Shown here: one piece after another, positions 24,460 to 34,955 of the stretch | Layout of the letters: every line of letters begins with the position of its first letter | How positions within the stretch are numbered: position 1 is the stretch's first letter | Source: Bin52 sp965213935 | Lineage (GTDB): Bacteria > Pseudomonadota > Alphaproteobacteria > Thalassobaculales > Thalassobaculaceae | Reading direction: 5' to 3' | Assembly (NCBI GenBank): GCA_965213935.1 | Contig: CBDCAO010000011.1 | Location: forward strand, 62,001-126,000 | DNA: 64,000 nt | Translations under genes and position numbers: made by a program | Notes under the pieces: model-generated | What the model saw: only the letters and a program-made list of their open reading frames with translations | The model's database searches: none | What the model was told of the DNA's origin: nothing

Positions 24460-26105
24460 CCGGAGGAGACGATCCCGTTCAGTTCGTCGCGGGCCCGTGC
24501 CGCGGCTGGCCTGCGCGCGGGATCACCCCAGCCGCCTCCGCCCGCGGAGTGGGCGACCAGGGTGTCACCCGGGTCGACGGGAACCAGGATTTCCTTGGTC
24601 GAGAGTTCGCGGACCGACCCGTCGCTCCGCTCGATCCAGTAGTGGTGCGGCCTGCTGTCGGTGCCGCCCGCCATACCGCGCGACCCGTGTCTGCTGCCGT
24701 CACCCGCGGTGTTTGCAAGCGATCGGGCCTCGGTCTCGAGCACCAGTTCGAGCTCGACTCCCGCCCCGCCGCGATATTCTCCGTCACCGGCCGAGTCGGT
24801 GCGGAACTCGTGCTTCCTGAAATATAGCGGGAATCGGGCCTCGGCCAGCTCCACGCTGCCGAACTTCAGACCTCCGGCCGAATGCCACTCGCCGCTGTTG
24901 TGCCATCCGTCACCGCCCGACGAGCCACCGGCGCCGGGCCGGGCATGGAACATGTGCCAGATGAATCCGCTGCCGGTCTTGGGGTTCTCGCCCTGTATTG
25001 CGACCCGGAGTCTGCGGCCCCAGCCGCCCATGGCGCGCTCCGGACACGCCTGCGACAAGGCGACGATGATCGCCTCGCAGATCTCGTTCGAACAGTGGCT
25101 GGTGCACATGGTGACCGGCGCACCGTCGTGCGACCAGACGATCGTGCCCTGGCGCGCCTTCACGCTGATCGGCAGGAACGAGCCGTGGTTCTTCGGGGTC
25201 TGCGGATCGATGAGGTAGGCGATCGCCATGGCCACGGCGGAGCGCATGTTGGCGTAGGACGAGTTGACGAACCCGGCCGACTGGGGATCCGACGCGGTCA
25301 GGTCGACTTCGAGATCGCTGCCCGTCTTCGTTACCGTTGCGCGGATCGTTACGTCGGTCCGCCCGTGGCCGTCGTCGTCGAGCGTCGCACTGCCGTGATA
25401 GACTCCGTCCGGCCATGACGCGATCACTGCGCGGGCTTGCTGCTCGGCGCTTTCGAGGATGGTCTCGACACTGGCCTTGACGGTTTCGGCGCCGAATTCG
25501 GCGACGAGCGCATGCAGCCGGCGCTCTCCGCCGTGCACAGATCCGATCTGGGCTGCGAGGTCACCCTTGAAGTCGCGCGGATGGCGGGTGTTGACCGCGA
25601 TCATATCCAGCAGGTCCTCGCGCAGTGTTCCGCGGTCGTACAGCTTGAGCGGCGGGATCCTCAGTCCCTCCTGGAAAATCGAGGTTGCCGTCGGGTTGTA
25701 CGCACCGTGGGTGGCGCCGCCGATATCGCTGTGGTGAGCCCGGTTGATGGTCCAGAACAGCAGTTCGTCACCGGCAAACACCGGAACGAAAGCGGTGACG
25801 TCGGGCAGGTGGCTGCCACCGAAATACGGATCGTTGAGGAGGTAGACGTCGCCGGCCCGGACCGTATCGGCAAAGCTCTTGCTGATCGACTGCGCCGCAA
25901 AGGTGAGAGCGCCGACATGGATCGGGATGTGTTCGGCCTGGGCGACCAGGCGGCTGTGGCGATCACAGATCGCGGTGGAGAAATCGCGGCTGGAATTGAG
26001 AATCTGCGAGTACGAGGTCCGCAGCATCGCTTCGCCCATCTCGGCCACAATGGCCGTGAGCCTGTGCTGGATCACTGATACCGTGATCGGGTCGACCGGG
26101 TTCAT
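24435..26105 (-). CDS. hyuB: Hydantoinase/oxoprolinase family protein, subunit B
   Basis: This 556-residue protein starts at ATG 26105 (MNPVDPITVSVIQHRL). It contains the HyuB landmarks AMLRTSYSQILNSSRDFSTA, LNDPYFGGSHLPDVTAFVPV, INRAHHSDIGG and a glycine-rich C-terminus HSAGGGGWGDP. HyuB subunits pair with HyuA in ATP-dependent hydantoinases, 5-oxoprolinases and acetone/acetophenone carboxylases. It lies 29 bp downstream of boxB in a boxC-boxB-hyuB transcript, while the only A subunit in the window is at 15593-17683, 7 kb away. A role linked to aromatic carboxylation or to hydantoin hydrolysis remains open. Confidence 0.88.
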   Translation of the reverse strand: MNPVDPITVSVIQHRLTAIVAEMGEAMLRTSYSQILNSSRDFSTAICDRHSRLVAQAEHIPIHVGALTFAAQSISKSFADTVRAGDVYLLNDPYFGGSHLPDVTAFVPVFAGDELLFWTINRAHHSDIGGATHGAYNPTATSIFQEGLRIPPLKLYDRGTLREDLLDMIAVNTRHPRDFKGDLAAQIGSVHGGERRLHALVAEFGAETVKASVETILESAEQQARAVIASWPDGVYHGSATLDDDGHGRTDVTIRATVTKTGSDLEVDLTASDPQSAGFVNSSYANMRSAVAMAIAYLIDPQTPKNHGSFLPISVKARQGTIVWSHDGAPVTMCTSHCSNEICEAIIVALSQACPERAMGGWGRRLRVAIQGENPKTGSGFIWHMFHARPGAGGSSGGDGWHNSGEWHSAGGLKFGSVELAEARFPLYFRKHEFRTDSAGDGEYRGGAGVELELVLETEARSLANTAGDGSRHGSRGMAGGTDSRPHHYWIERSDGSVRELSTKEILVPVDPGDTLVAHSAGGGGWGDPARRPAAARARDELNGIVSSGQRGASRP

Positions 26106-26134
26106 TGCTGTATGCCTCCGCCTCGTGACCGTCG

Positions 26135-27580
<1,446 letters not shown>

Positions 27581-27593
27581 CGCGCGGCTCCCT

Positions 27594-29246
27594 CTATACC
27601 CGTTCCCGGTCGAAACCGGCTCGCCTCCCGGTGCCGTAGAGCCGAAGCGCCCCGTCCGGCCCTGTTGCGTTTGGGCGCTGGAAGATCCAGTTCTGCCAGG
27701 CGCTCAGCCGACCGAATATCTTGGTTTCCATGGTCTCGGGACCGGCAAAGCGCGTGTTGGCCTCAAGCCCGGTCAGTGCGTCGGGCGAGAAGCTCGCGCG
27801 CTCCTCGAGGAACAGCCGGACCTCGTCCTCCCAGTCGATGTCGTCGCAGGCCGCGGTCACCAGTCCGAGCTCCGCCACGGCGTCCGCGTCGAGCAGGGTC
27901 CCGGTCTCCCCGCGCAGCCGTTCGAGGTGTTCCGGTTCGCCGAGGAACCGGGTGGCGAGCCGCGACAGTCCGTTCGCCATCGGATGGGCGCCGAAGCTGG
28001 ATGCGGTCAGCGCGAGTACCGCGTCGGGCCGGTTGTTGCCCTCGAACCGTCCCTCGGCCATGAAGCTGCGGTCGCAGGCCAGCACCAGCTCGGCCAGGAA
28101 CCCTGCAAAGCAGCTTCCCTGCTCGACCAGGGCCAGCAGGGAGCGCGAGGTCAGGTCGACCCGTTTCATCACCCGGGTCCAGAACAGGCGCACCTCGCGC
28201 ACCAGCCAGTGCGACGCGTGCGCACACAGGAACCGGTCATGGGCCAGCACCAGGGCAGGGTCGCCCTCGCTGCGAAACTGCACGATGGTGATGTCGGGTT
28301 CATTGAAGCGCAGGTGCAGCAGCGCGTCGTCGAGCTCGCGCGCGAGTTCGAGTGGCCAGAATCGCGACGAGTGCCGCGGAATCGCATCGGGTGTTTCCGG
28401 CGGCCCCGACACGGGTCCTGAAACAGTGATCATGGCGCGCCGGGCCGCGCGCTCGAATGTGACGTCCAGCAGGCCGTAGCGGACCCGGTCCGGTTCGAAG
28501 TGCCTGTCGAGCGGCTCGAGCGTCATGCCGGAATCCTGCGGGGGTCGGTCGGAGGCGGCGGTACTCGCATCCGCCCGTGCGGCCACTGCGGCGTCGAACC
28601 GCGAGCCGGGGACCACCTCGTCGACCAGACGCCAGTCCCGGGCCCGCTGGCCGCGGACACCTTCCTCCGTGGTGCACAGGATATCGGCGCGGTCGCGTCT
28701 GACCTTGCGCTTGTCGGTCACCCGGGTGATGCCGCCAGTGCCGGGCAGTACCGCCAGCACCGCAACCTCGGGCAGGGAGACTGCCGATGTTCCGTCGTCG
28801 ATCAGGATGATGTGATCACAGGCCAGCGCGAGTTCGTACCCCCCGCCGGCGCAGGCCCCGTTGATCGCGGCAATGTAGCGCTGGCCAGATTGCGCGCTCG
28901 CGTCCTCCATGGCATTGCGGGTTTCGTTGGTGAACTTGCAAAAGTTGACCTTGTGGCCATGGCTGGACCCGGCCAGCATCCTGATGTTGGCCCCGGCGCA
29001 GAATACCCGGTCCCTGCCCGAGCGGATCACGACGCTGCGCACCTCGGGATGCTCGAAGCGCAGTCGCTGCACTGCGTCGTGCAGCTCGATGTCGACGCCC
29101 AGGTCATAGGAATTGAGCTTGAGTTCGTAGCCGTCGAACAGACCCGCGGTCTCGTCGACCGCGAGGACCAGCTCGGCGACCGGACCCGCTGTCGCGAGGG
29201 TCCAGTGTCGGTAGCGCGCCGGGCAGGTTTCGAAGTCGATGCGCAT
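27594..29246 (-). CDS. boxC: 2,3-epoxybenzoyl-CoA dihydrolase BoxC
   Basis: This 550-residue protein starts at ATG 29246 (MRIDFETCPARYRHWTLATA). It has two crotonase-like halves. The first has FCAGANIRML and an oxyanion region NGACAGGGYELALACD. The second has SCFAGFLAELVLACD and ends in SAWQNWIFQRPNA. Length and the N-terminal motif fit BoxC, which opens the epoxide ring and releases formate after BoxAB. It heads the boxC-boxB-hyuB operon. A 457-bp spacer separates it from the liv-type transporter operon on the same strand. Confidence 0.92.
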   Translation of the reverse strand: MRIDFETCPARYRHWTLATAGPVAELVLAVDETAGLFDGYELKLNSYDLGVDIELHDAVQRLRFEHPEVRSVVIRSGRDRVFCAGANIRMLAGSSHGHKVNFCKFTNETRNAMEDASAQSGQRYIAAINGACAGGGYELALACDHIILIDDGTSAVSLPEVAVLAVLPGTGGITRVTDKRKVRRDRADILCTTEEGVRGQRARDWRLVDEVVPGSRFDAAVAARADASTAASDRPPQDSGMTLEPLDRHFEPDRVRYGLLDVTFERAARRAMITVSGPVSGPPETPDAIPRHSSRFWPLELARELDDALLHLRFNEPDITIVQFRSEGDPALVLAHDRFLCAHASHWLVREVRLFWTRVMKRVDLTSRSLLALVEQGSCFAGFLAELVLACDRSFMAEGRFEGNNRPDAVLALTASSFGAHPMANGLSRLATRFLGEPEHLERLRGETGTLLDADAVAELGLVTAACDDIDWEDEVRLFLEERASFSPDALTGLEANTRFAGPETMETKIFGRLSAWQNWIFQRPNATGPDGALRLYGTGRRAGFDRERV

Positions 29247-29703
29247 GCTGTGCGTCCCGTGCCGGGATTGGAGGCGTTCCCTACATAGAGCGCGAGGCCG
29301 GTTCAGACAACGAACCGTAGCTGGCGAACCGCCGGGTGTCGCGACCACGGGTCGCGCAGGGGGCACGGGCAGCACCCTCCGGGCAGTGATGGTGCACCGA
29401 CGGTGGTCCGGAACACAGATCTGACGAGAAAATCATGACAGCCTGGCGCGGGCCGGGCCTGCGATTCCGCCAGCCAGTATGGCGAGAGCACCGGCCGCCA
29501 CGCAGACGGTCGCGAATCTCGACGTCGAGTCTGCCCTACATGGTGTGTATGTGAGGCTGGTGGTCTCCACATGATGCAGGGTGGACCTGCCGCGAGGCAC
29601 TGCGGGTGCATCATGGCACGGACAGACGGATCTGACCGGCAACGCTCGGGTTGGCGGTGCCCCGCCCGATCACGCCGTTTTCTGCAGGGTCAGGGACTGC
29701 GGA
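29247..29703. other. 457-bp spacer upstream of boxC
   Basis: This is presumed to hold the boxC promoter. A short minus-strand frame (29433-29642) contains one hydrophobic run (FATVCVAAGALAILAGGIAG) that could be the end of a lost membrane protein. It has no recognisable family and no good start site. Nothing else is visible. Confidence 0.35.
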
Positions 29704-31068
29704 TCAGCGGCCCCGGCGTTCCGGGACGAGCCCGCGCGGCGCGAACCTCATCACCAGAAGCAGGGTCAGGCCCATGACCAGCGGGCGCATGTGCGCCGCC
29801 GCCTCAAGCAGGTGCTGTCTGAGACCGTGGCCCTCGCCGAGACCCGCGGTCAGGGCGTCCGTCAGCCACAGACCCACCGGTTCGGCCTCGATCCAGACGA
29901 GCCAGATCAGGAACCCGCCAATCACCGCCCCTTGGTTGTTGCCGGAGCCACCGATGATCACCATCACCCAGACCAGGAACGAAAATCTGAGCGGCACGTA
30001 GCTCGCCGGAGTGAACTGGCCGTCGAGCGTGACCAGCATGGCGCCGGCGATACCGGCGACGGTGGAACCGAGGATGAAGACCTGGCGGTGACGGCGGGTC
30101 ACATCCTTGCCCATGGCGCCGGCGGCGGTCTCGTTGTCGCGGATCGCATGCATCATGCGCCCCCACGGCGAACGCAGCGCCCGTTCCGACAGCCAGAAGA
30201 TGACGGCCAGTACCGCGACGAACAGCCCGGCGTAGCACAGCTTGACGAACAGGCCGGACGACTGCACCACCAGGTCGCGGAGCGCCGCCGCCCGCGCGTC
30301 GTCCGCAAGCCCTTCCAGCGCGTCGCCATAGAGCCAGGCGACCCGGTCGATGAAGTCGGGATCCCGCTGCAGGTCGACCTCGTAGGGAACCGGACGGCCG
30401 AGTCCGGTGACGTTCTTTACCCCGCGGGCGAGCCAGTCCTCGTTCTTGAGGACCGCAATGATGATCTCGGCGATGCCGAGCGTGGCGATGGCGAAGTAGT
30501 CCGATCTCAGGCCCAGCGCGATCCGCCCGATCACCCAGGCGGCCGCGGCGGCGAACAGTCCGCCGACCGCCCAGGAAAACACGATCGGCAGCCCGAGTCC
30601 GCCCAGGTACCCGGTCTTCGCCGGTTCCACCGCCTCGATGGCGTCGACTGCCGGGTCGAACAGCGTGCGTACGACAAGATAACCCGCGACCAGGCAGACC
30701 GCGAGGGCCGGCGCACGCCAGCGGTTGCGCGGCAGCAGGCGGGCAAGACCCGCGGTCCCTGCAACCGCCGCTGCCGCCGCCAGCAGGGCTCCGAGCAGCC
30801 CGCTCCCCCCCGCTGCCAGGGCGTCTGGCACCGGGGGTTTTGAAACCAGTACCGCGGCCAGTCCACCGAGTGCGGCGAACCCCATGATCCCGACGTTGAA
30901 AAGACCGGCGTAGCCCCACTGGATGTTCACGGACAACGCCATGATCGCCGAGATCAGGCAAAGGTTGGCAATCGACAGGGCCAGGGACCACGATTGCACG
31001 GCTCCGACGATGGCGAGCGCCGCCGTGATCGCGAGCCAGGCGAGCAGCGTGCGCCGGGAGACGGTCAC
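29704..31068 (-). CDS. Branched-chain-type ABC transporter permease, LivM-like
   Basis: This 454-residue permease starts at GTG 31068, overlapping the livH-like stop (GTGA). It has many hydrophobic helices. Conserved LivM segments are AIMALSVNIQWGYAGLFNVG, ALGLRSDYFAIATLGIAEII, and SPWGRMMHAIRDNETAAGAM followed by a final pore region. It is about 100 residues longer than typical LivM. The extra length lies partly in the helical segment at about 95-150 and partly in an extracytoplasmic loop near 225-275 (DFIDRVAWLYGDALEGLADD). It is the last gene of the operon; it probably imports an aromatic acid for the box genes or a branched amino acid. Confidence 0.88.
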   Translation of the reverse strand: MTVSRRTLLAWLAITAALAIVGAVQSWSLALSIANLCLISAIMALSVNIQWGYAGLFNVGIMGFAALGGLAAVLVSKPPVPDALAAGGSGLLGALLAAAAAVAGTAGLARLLPRNRWRAPALAVCLVAGYLVVRTLFDPAVDAIEAVEPAKTGYLGGLGLPIVFSWAVGGLFAAAAAWVIGRIALGLRSDYFAIATLGIAEIIIAVLKNEDWLARGVKNVTGLGRPVPYEVDLQRDPDFIDRVAWLYGDALEGLADDARAAALRDLVVQSSGLFVKLCYAGLFVAVLAVIFWLSERALRSPWGRMMHAIRDNETAAGAMGKDVTRRHRQVFILGSTVAGIAGAMLVTLDGQFTPASYVPLRFSFLVWVMVIIGGSGNNQGAVIGGFLIWLVWIEAEPVGLWLTDALTAGLGEGHGLRQHLLEAAAHMRPLVMGLTLLLVMRFAPRGLVPERRGR

Positions 31069-32081
31069 AGCAACCGGCCCCGGAACAGCCCGGTCGGCCT
31101 GAACAGCAGAACCAGCACCAGGATCACGAAGGAGACGGCGAACTTGTAATCGGTCGACAGCAGCTGCGCGAGACCGGCCGGTTCCCACGTCTCGGGCAGC
31201 AGGTAGTGCAGGAACTTCTTGTAGGCGTAGGTGACCGTGAGTTCGGAGAACGCGACGATGAACCCGCCGGCGATCGCGCCCAGCGGCTGGCCGATGCCGC
31301 CGACGATTGCAGCTGCGAACATCGGTAGCAGCAGCTGGAAGTAGGTGAATGGCTTGAAGCTCTTGTCGAGTCCGTAGAGCGTGCCGGCGATGGCGGCAAG
31401 CGAAGCGGCGATGATCCAGGTGATGGTGACGACACGGTCGGGGTTGATGCCCGACAACAGGGCGAGGTCCTCGTTGTCCGAGTAGGCACGCATCGACTTG
31501 CCCGTGCGGCTGCACTGCAGGAACCAGAACAGGGCGGCGACCACGACGACGGCGACAAACATGGTCAGGCACTGGGTGGTCTTGATCGCCAGACCCTCTT
31601 CGAGACCGGTGAGCTGGCGGAATTCCCGTGCCCTGATGATGAACCGCTCGCCGTCGGCAAATCTCTGGTCATCCGGACCGATGATGAAACGCACGATCCC
31701 GTTCAGGATGAACATGACGCCGACCGAGGCCATCACGAGGACGATCGGGGCACTGCGGATCCGGCGGTAATGGCGGAACACCAGACGGTCGGCCGCCAGC
31801 GCGGCCGCGCTGGCGGCCAGGATGGCGGCCGGCAGTGCCAGCAACCCGGTCGGCAGCGGGCCGAGCCCGAGTCCCCAGGTCTGGAACTGCCAGGTGACCA
31901 TGACCGCGACCATGGTGCCGAATGCCATGAGATCGCCGTGTGCGAGGTTGGCGAACCGCAGGATCCCGAACACCAGCGTGATGCCCAGAGCGCCGAGCGC
32001 GAGCTGGGACGCGTAGGCGAGTCCGGGGACGACCACGTAATTTGCGAGCAGGACGATCGCGTGCAGCAGGTCGGGCAGCAT
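31065..32081 (-). CDS. Branched-chain-type ABC transporter permease, LivH-like
   Basis: This 338-residue permease starts at ATG 32081. It has about eight helices and the LivH core motifs LALGALGITLVFGILRFANL, HGDLMAFGTMVAVM, and a late GAIAGGFIVAFSE. It overlaps the LivM-like gene by four bases and follows the LivF-like gene by eight. Together they form the membrane channel of the importer. Confidence 0.9.
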   Translation of the reverse strand: MLPDLLHAIVLLANYVVVPGLAYASQLALGALGITLVFGILRFANLAHGDLMAFGTMVAVMVTWQFQTWGLGLGPLPTGLLALPAAILAASAAALAADRLVFRHYRRIRSAPIVLVMASVGVMFILNGIVRFIIGPDDQRFADGERFIIRAREFRQLTGLEEGLAIKTTQCLTMFVAVVVVAALFWFLQCSRTGKSMRAYSDNEDLALLSGINPDRVVTITWIIAASLAAIAGTLYGLDKSFKPFTYFQLLLPMFAAAIVGGIGQPLGAIAGGFIVAFSELTVTYAYKKFLHYLLPETWEPAGLAQLLSTDYKFAVSFVILVLVLLFRPTGLFRGRLL

Positions 32082-32089
32082 CGGCGCCG

Positions 32090-32794
32090 TCAGCCTCCGA
32101 GAAACGCCCGGCGCACGTCAGGATCGGCGAGCAGCGCGGTACCGGTATCGGTATAGCGGTTCTCCCCTGTGACCAGCACGTAGCCGGTATCGGCGATGCC
32201 GAGCGCCTGGCGGGCGTTCTGCTCCGCCATCAGGATCGCGATGCCATCCTTGCGTATCTCGATCATGCGCGCGAACAGGTCGTCCATCACCATCGGCGAG
32301 ACCCCGGCCGTCGGTTCGTCGAGCATGAGCAGCACCGGTTCGGTCATGAGCGCGCGGCCGATGGCGACCTGCTGGCGCTGTCCGCCAGACAGTTCGCCGG
32401 CGGGCTGCTGGCGCTTTTCCCTCAGCACCGGAAACAGCGAGAACACCCGCTCCATGGTGATGGTGATGTCGTCGCGGCGCAGGAAGGCGCCCATCTCGAG
32501 GTTTTCCTGCACCGTCATGGTCACGAACACGTTGCTGGTCTGTGGGACGAACGCCATGCCGTGGTGGACCCGGTCCTGCGGTGACAGCCGGGTGATGTCG
32601 GTGCCCGCCAGCCGCACCGATCCCGTTCGCAGCTGCAGCATGCCGAATACCGCCTTCATCGCGGTCGACTTGCCAGCACCGTTGGGGCCGACGATGACCG
32701 CGATCTCGCCCCGGTCGACACTGATGGTGCAGCCGTTCAGGATGTCGGCACCGCCATATCCGCCGGTCATGTTCCGGGCCTCGAGAAAACTCAT
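32090..32794 (-). CDS. Branched-chain-type ABC transporter ATPase, LivF-like
   Basis: This 234-residue ATPase starts at ATG 32794, inside the stop of the LivG-like gene (ATGA). Walker A is VGPNGAGKST, the signature LSGGQRQQVAIGRAL, and Walker B LMLDEPTAGVSP. The shorter length and C-terminal DPDVRRAFLGG are typical of LivF. It powers uptake together with the LivG-like subunit. Confidence 0.92.
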   Translation of the reverse strand: MSFLEARNMTGGYGGADILNGCTISVDRGEIAVIVGPNGAGKSTAMKAVFGMLQLRTGSVRLAGTDITRLSPQDRVHHGMAFVPQTSNVFVTMTVQENLEMGAFLRRDDITITMERVFSLFPVLREKRQQPAGELSGGQRQQVAIGRALMTEPVLLMLDEPTAGVSPMVMDDLFARMIEIRKDGIAILMAEQNARQALGIADTGYVLVTGENRYTDTGTALLADPDVRRAFLGG

Positions 32795-33576
32795 CGGGCG
32801 GCCCCGGGGCGGGTCGCGGTCATGCCGCGGCCGAGATAGGCCTCGATCACCGCCTCGTCAGTACGGACCTTCTCTGCGCTGCCCTGCATCAGCACCTGCC
32901 CGTCGACCATGACGATTACCGGGTCGCACAGTCTGGCGATGAATTCCATGTCGTGTTCGATCATGAAGAAGGTGTACCCGAGTTCCCGGTTGAGACGCAG
33001 GATGGCATCTCCGATGGTTCGCAGCAGGGTGCGGTTCACCCCGGCGCCGACCTCGTCGAGCAGAACCACGCGGGCGTCCACCATCATGGTCCGCCCGAGT
33101 TCAAGCAGCTTCTTCTGACCGCCGGAGAGGGTGCCGGCCGGCTCGTGCATCACCCGTTCGAGTCCGAGAAAGCCGATGACTTCCTCGGCGCGTGCGCGGA
33201 TCAGCCGTTCTTCCGCCCGCACCCGCGAGGTTCGCAACCAGGCGCCCAGCAGGCTCTCGCCGGTCTGGCCGGCGGGCACGATCATCAGGTTCTCGCACAC
33301 GGTCAGGGTCGGAAACTCGTGCGCGATCTGGAAGGTCCTGAGCAGCCCCTTGTGGAACAGACGGTGCGGCGGCAGGCCGGTCACATCCTCCCCGGCGAGC
33401 ATGATGTGCCCGCTGCCCGGCGTTTCGGCCCCGGCGATGATGTTGAACAGGGTGGTCTTGCCGGCGCCATTGGGGCCGATGAGCCCGGTGATGGTGCCGT
33501 GCCCGACCTCAAGGGAGACGCTGTCGACGGCGACCACGCCGCCGAACCGTTTCGAGACGTCAACGACCCGGATCAT
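32791..33576 (-). CDS. Branched-chain-type ABC transporter ATPase, LivG-like
   Basis: This 261-residue ATPase is called from ATG 33576 (MIRVVDVSKRFGGVVAVDSV). Upstream in-frame codons run through an intergenic hairpin and are unlikely to be coding. Walker A is IGPNGAGKTTLFN, the signature LSGGQKKLLELGRTMM, and Walker B VLLDEVGAGVN. The Q-loop segment RTFQIAHEFPTLTV is typical of LivG. It lies 98 bp downstream of the binding-protein gene, separated by a hairpin. Confidence 0.92.
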   Translation of the reverse strand: MIRVVDVSKRFGGVVAVDSVSLEVGHGTITGLIGPNGAGKTTLFNIIAGAETPGSGHIMLAGEDVTGLPPHRLFHKGLLRTFQIAHEFPTLTVCENLMIVPAGQTGESLLGAWLRTSRVRAEERLIRARAEEVIGFLGLERVMHEPAGTLSGGQKKLLELGRTMMVDARVVLLDEVGAGVNRTLLRTIGDAILRLNRELGYTFFMIEHDMEFIARLCDPVIVMVDGQVLMQGSAEKVRTDEAVIEAYLGRGMTATRPGAAR

Positions 33577-33635
33577 GCCGTCACGAAGACTGCCGGATGC
33601 ACCGGTGCGGCCGGAACCGTGACGGTGAAGAAAGT

Positions 33636-33658
33636 GGACCGCAGCGGTGCTGCGGTCC
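33636..33658 (-). terminator. Intercistronic hairpin between livK-like and livG-like genes
   Basis: GGACCGCA and TGCGGTCC form a perfect 8-bp stem with a 7-base loop. On the minus strand it lies 17 bases after the binding-protein stop and is followed by a mildly T-rich ACTTTCTTCA. It probably works as a partial terminator or 3' stabiliser that raises binding-protein expression over the membrane parts. Confidence 0.55.
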
Positions 33659-33674
33659 CTCCCCCGTGGCGCCA

Positions 33675-34856
33675 TCAGCGGTACTGCACCGTCTCGAACT
33701 TGCCTCCCCTGATCTCCACCTCGCGGTAGTTCCCGGCGCTCTCGCCCGGACCGACCAGCTCGACGGCCGAGGCACCGACGTAGTCGACATCTCCGCCGCC
33801 GGCGATGATCTCGAGTGCCTTCGCGAGTTCACCCGGGAAGATCATCTCGCCGGGCGCATTGGCGACCTGCATCACGGTGTCCTTCAGCTTGCCGCTGTCG
33901 GACGACCCGGCCGCCTGCATTGCCAGCAGCAGCAGGGCAGCCGCGTCGTAGGCCTCGCCGGCGAACGGAACGGCCTTGGATCCCGCGGCTTTTGCCATCT
34001 CGCCGAAAGTGGCGGCGCCGGTACTGTCGGTTCCGGGATGGGTTCCGAACGATCCGTCGAGATCCGACCCGAAAGCATCGATGATGGTGTCGCCGATCAT
34101 GCCATCGGGCAGGACGAAGGTGTCGAATGCGCCGGTGTCGAGCGACGCCTGGATGATGCCCTTGCCGCCCTGGTCAAGATAGCCCGCGACGACGAGGACA
34201 TCGCCGCCCGCAGCCGCCAGCGCCGCGACCTCGGCCGAGTAGTCACCCTTGCCATCCTCGTGAGCGGCCGAGATCGTCACCGTGCCGCCGGCAGCCTCGA
34301 AGTGGGTCTTGATGCTGTCGGCCAGGCCCTTGCCGTAGTCGTTGTTGGTATAGGTCAGCGCGATGGTCTTGTGTCCGCGCTCCATGATCACCTCGGTCAG
34401 TACCTGGCCCTGCCTGGCGTCGGAAGGAGCGGTGCGGAAGAACAGGCCGTTATCCTCGATCGTCGAAAGCGCCGGTGACGTGGCGGACGGGGAGATCATC
34501 ACGATGCCGGTCGCCTTTGCGACGTTCTGCAGCATGGCCGTGGTCACGCCGGAACAATCCCCGCCGACAACGGCATTGACACGATCGGATGTGACCAGCC
34601 GGTCCATCGCCGCAGTGGCCGCGGCGGCATCTGTACAGGTGGTATCGCCGCGTACCGCGGAAACCGAAGTTCCGCCCAGCAGCTTCCCGCTGTCGCTGAC
34701 TTCAGCGATTGCGAGTTCGGCACCCGCGGCGATGTCCGGAGCGATCGATTCGATCGGGCCGGTGAAACCGACCATGACGCCGATCTTCACATCATCGGCG
34801 TGCGCGGCTGAGGCCAGCAGGACCGCGCCTATTACGGTAGCAAGAACCCTGTGCAT
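33675..34856 (-). CDS. Branched-chain-type ABC transporter periplasmic binding protein, LivK-like
   Basis: This 393-residue protein starts at ATG 34856 with a GGAGGGG site upstream. The first 20 residues form a signal peptide (VLATVIGAVLLASAAHA, cleavage before DDVKIGV). The periplasmic-binding type 1 fold is shown by KIGVMVGFTGPIESIAPDIA, ALTYTNNDYGKGLADS and FAGEAYDAAALLLLAM. It is first in the operon and should bind the imported ligand. Proximity to boxBC suggests an aromatic acid such as benzoate (inference); an amino acid is the alternative. It is divergent from pyrF. Confidence 0.9.
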   Translation of the reverse strand: MHRVLATVIGAVLLASAAHADDVKIGVMVGFTGPIESIAPDIAAGAELAIAEVSDSGKLLGGTSVSAVRGDTTCTDAAAATAAMDRLVTSDRVNAVVGGDCSGVTTAMLQNVAKATGIVMISPSATSPALSTIEDNGLFFRTAPSDARQGQVLTEVIMERGHKTIALTYTNNDYGKGLADSIKTHFEAAGGTVTISAAHEDGKGDYSAEVAALAAAGGDVLVVAGYLDQGGKGIIQASLDTGAFDTFVLPDGMIGDTIIDAFGSDLDGSFGTHPGTDSTGAATFGEMAKAAGSKAVPFAGEAYDAAALLLLAMQAAGSSDSGKLKDTVMQVANAPGEMIFPGELAKALEIIAGGGDVDYVGASAVELVGPGESAGNYREVEIRGGKFETVQYR

Positions 34857-34955
34857 GAAATTTCCCCTCCGTGGTTACACTACAGACGCACACTGGCATC
34901 ATATCACAGCCGTACCGCCATGTGCGGCACGGGTGAGGGGGGAGGCTGACGGGTG

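Noticed and set aside
29433..29642. 69-codon minus-strand frame with one hydrophobic run
   Set aside because: No start-site support or homology that I can name; kept only as a note in the spacer entry.
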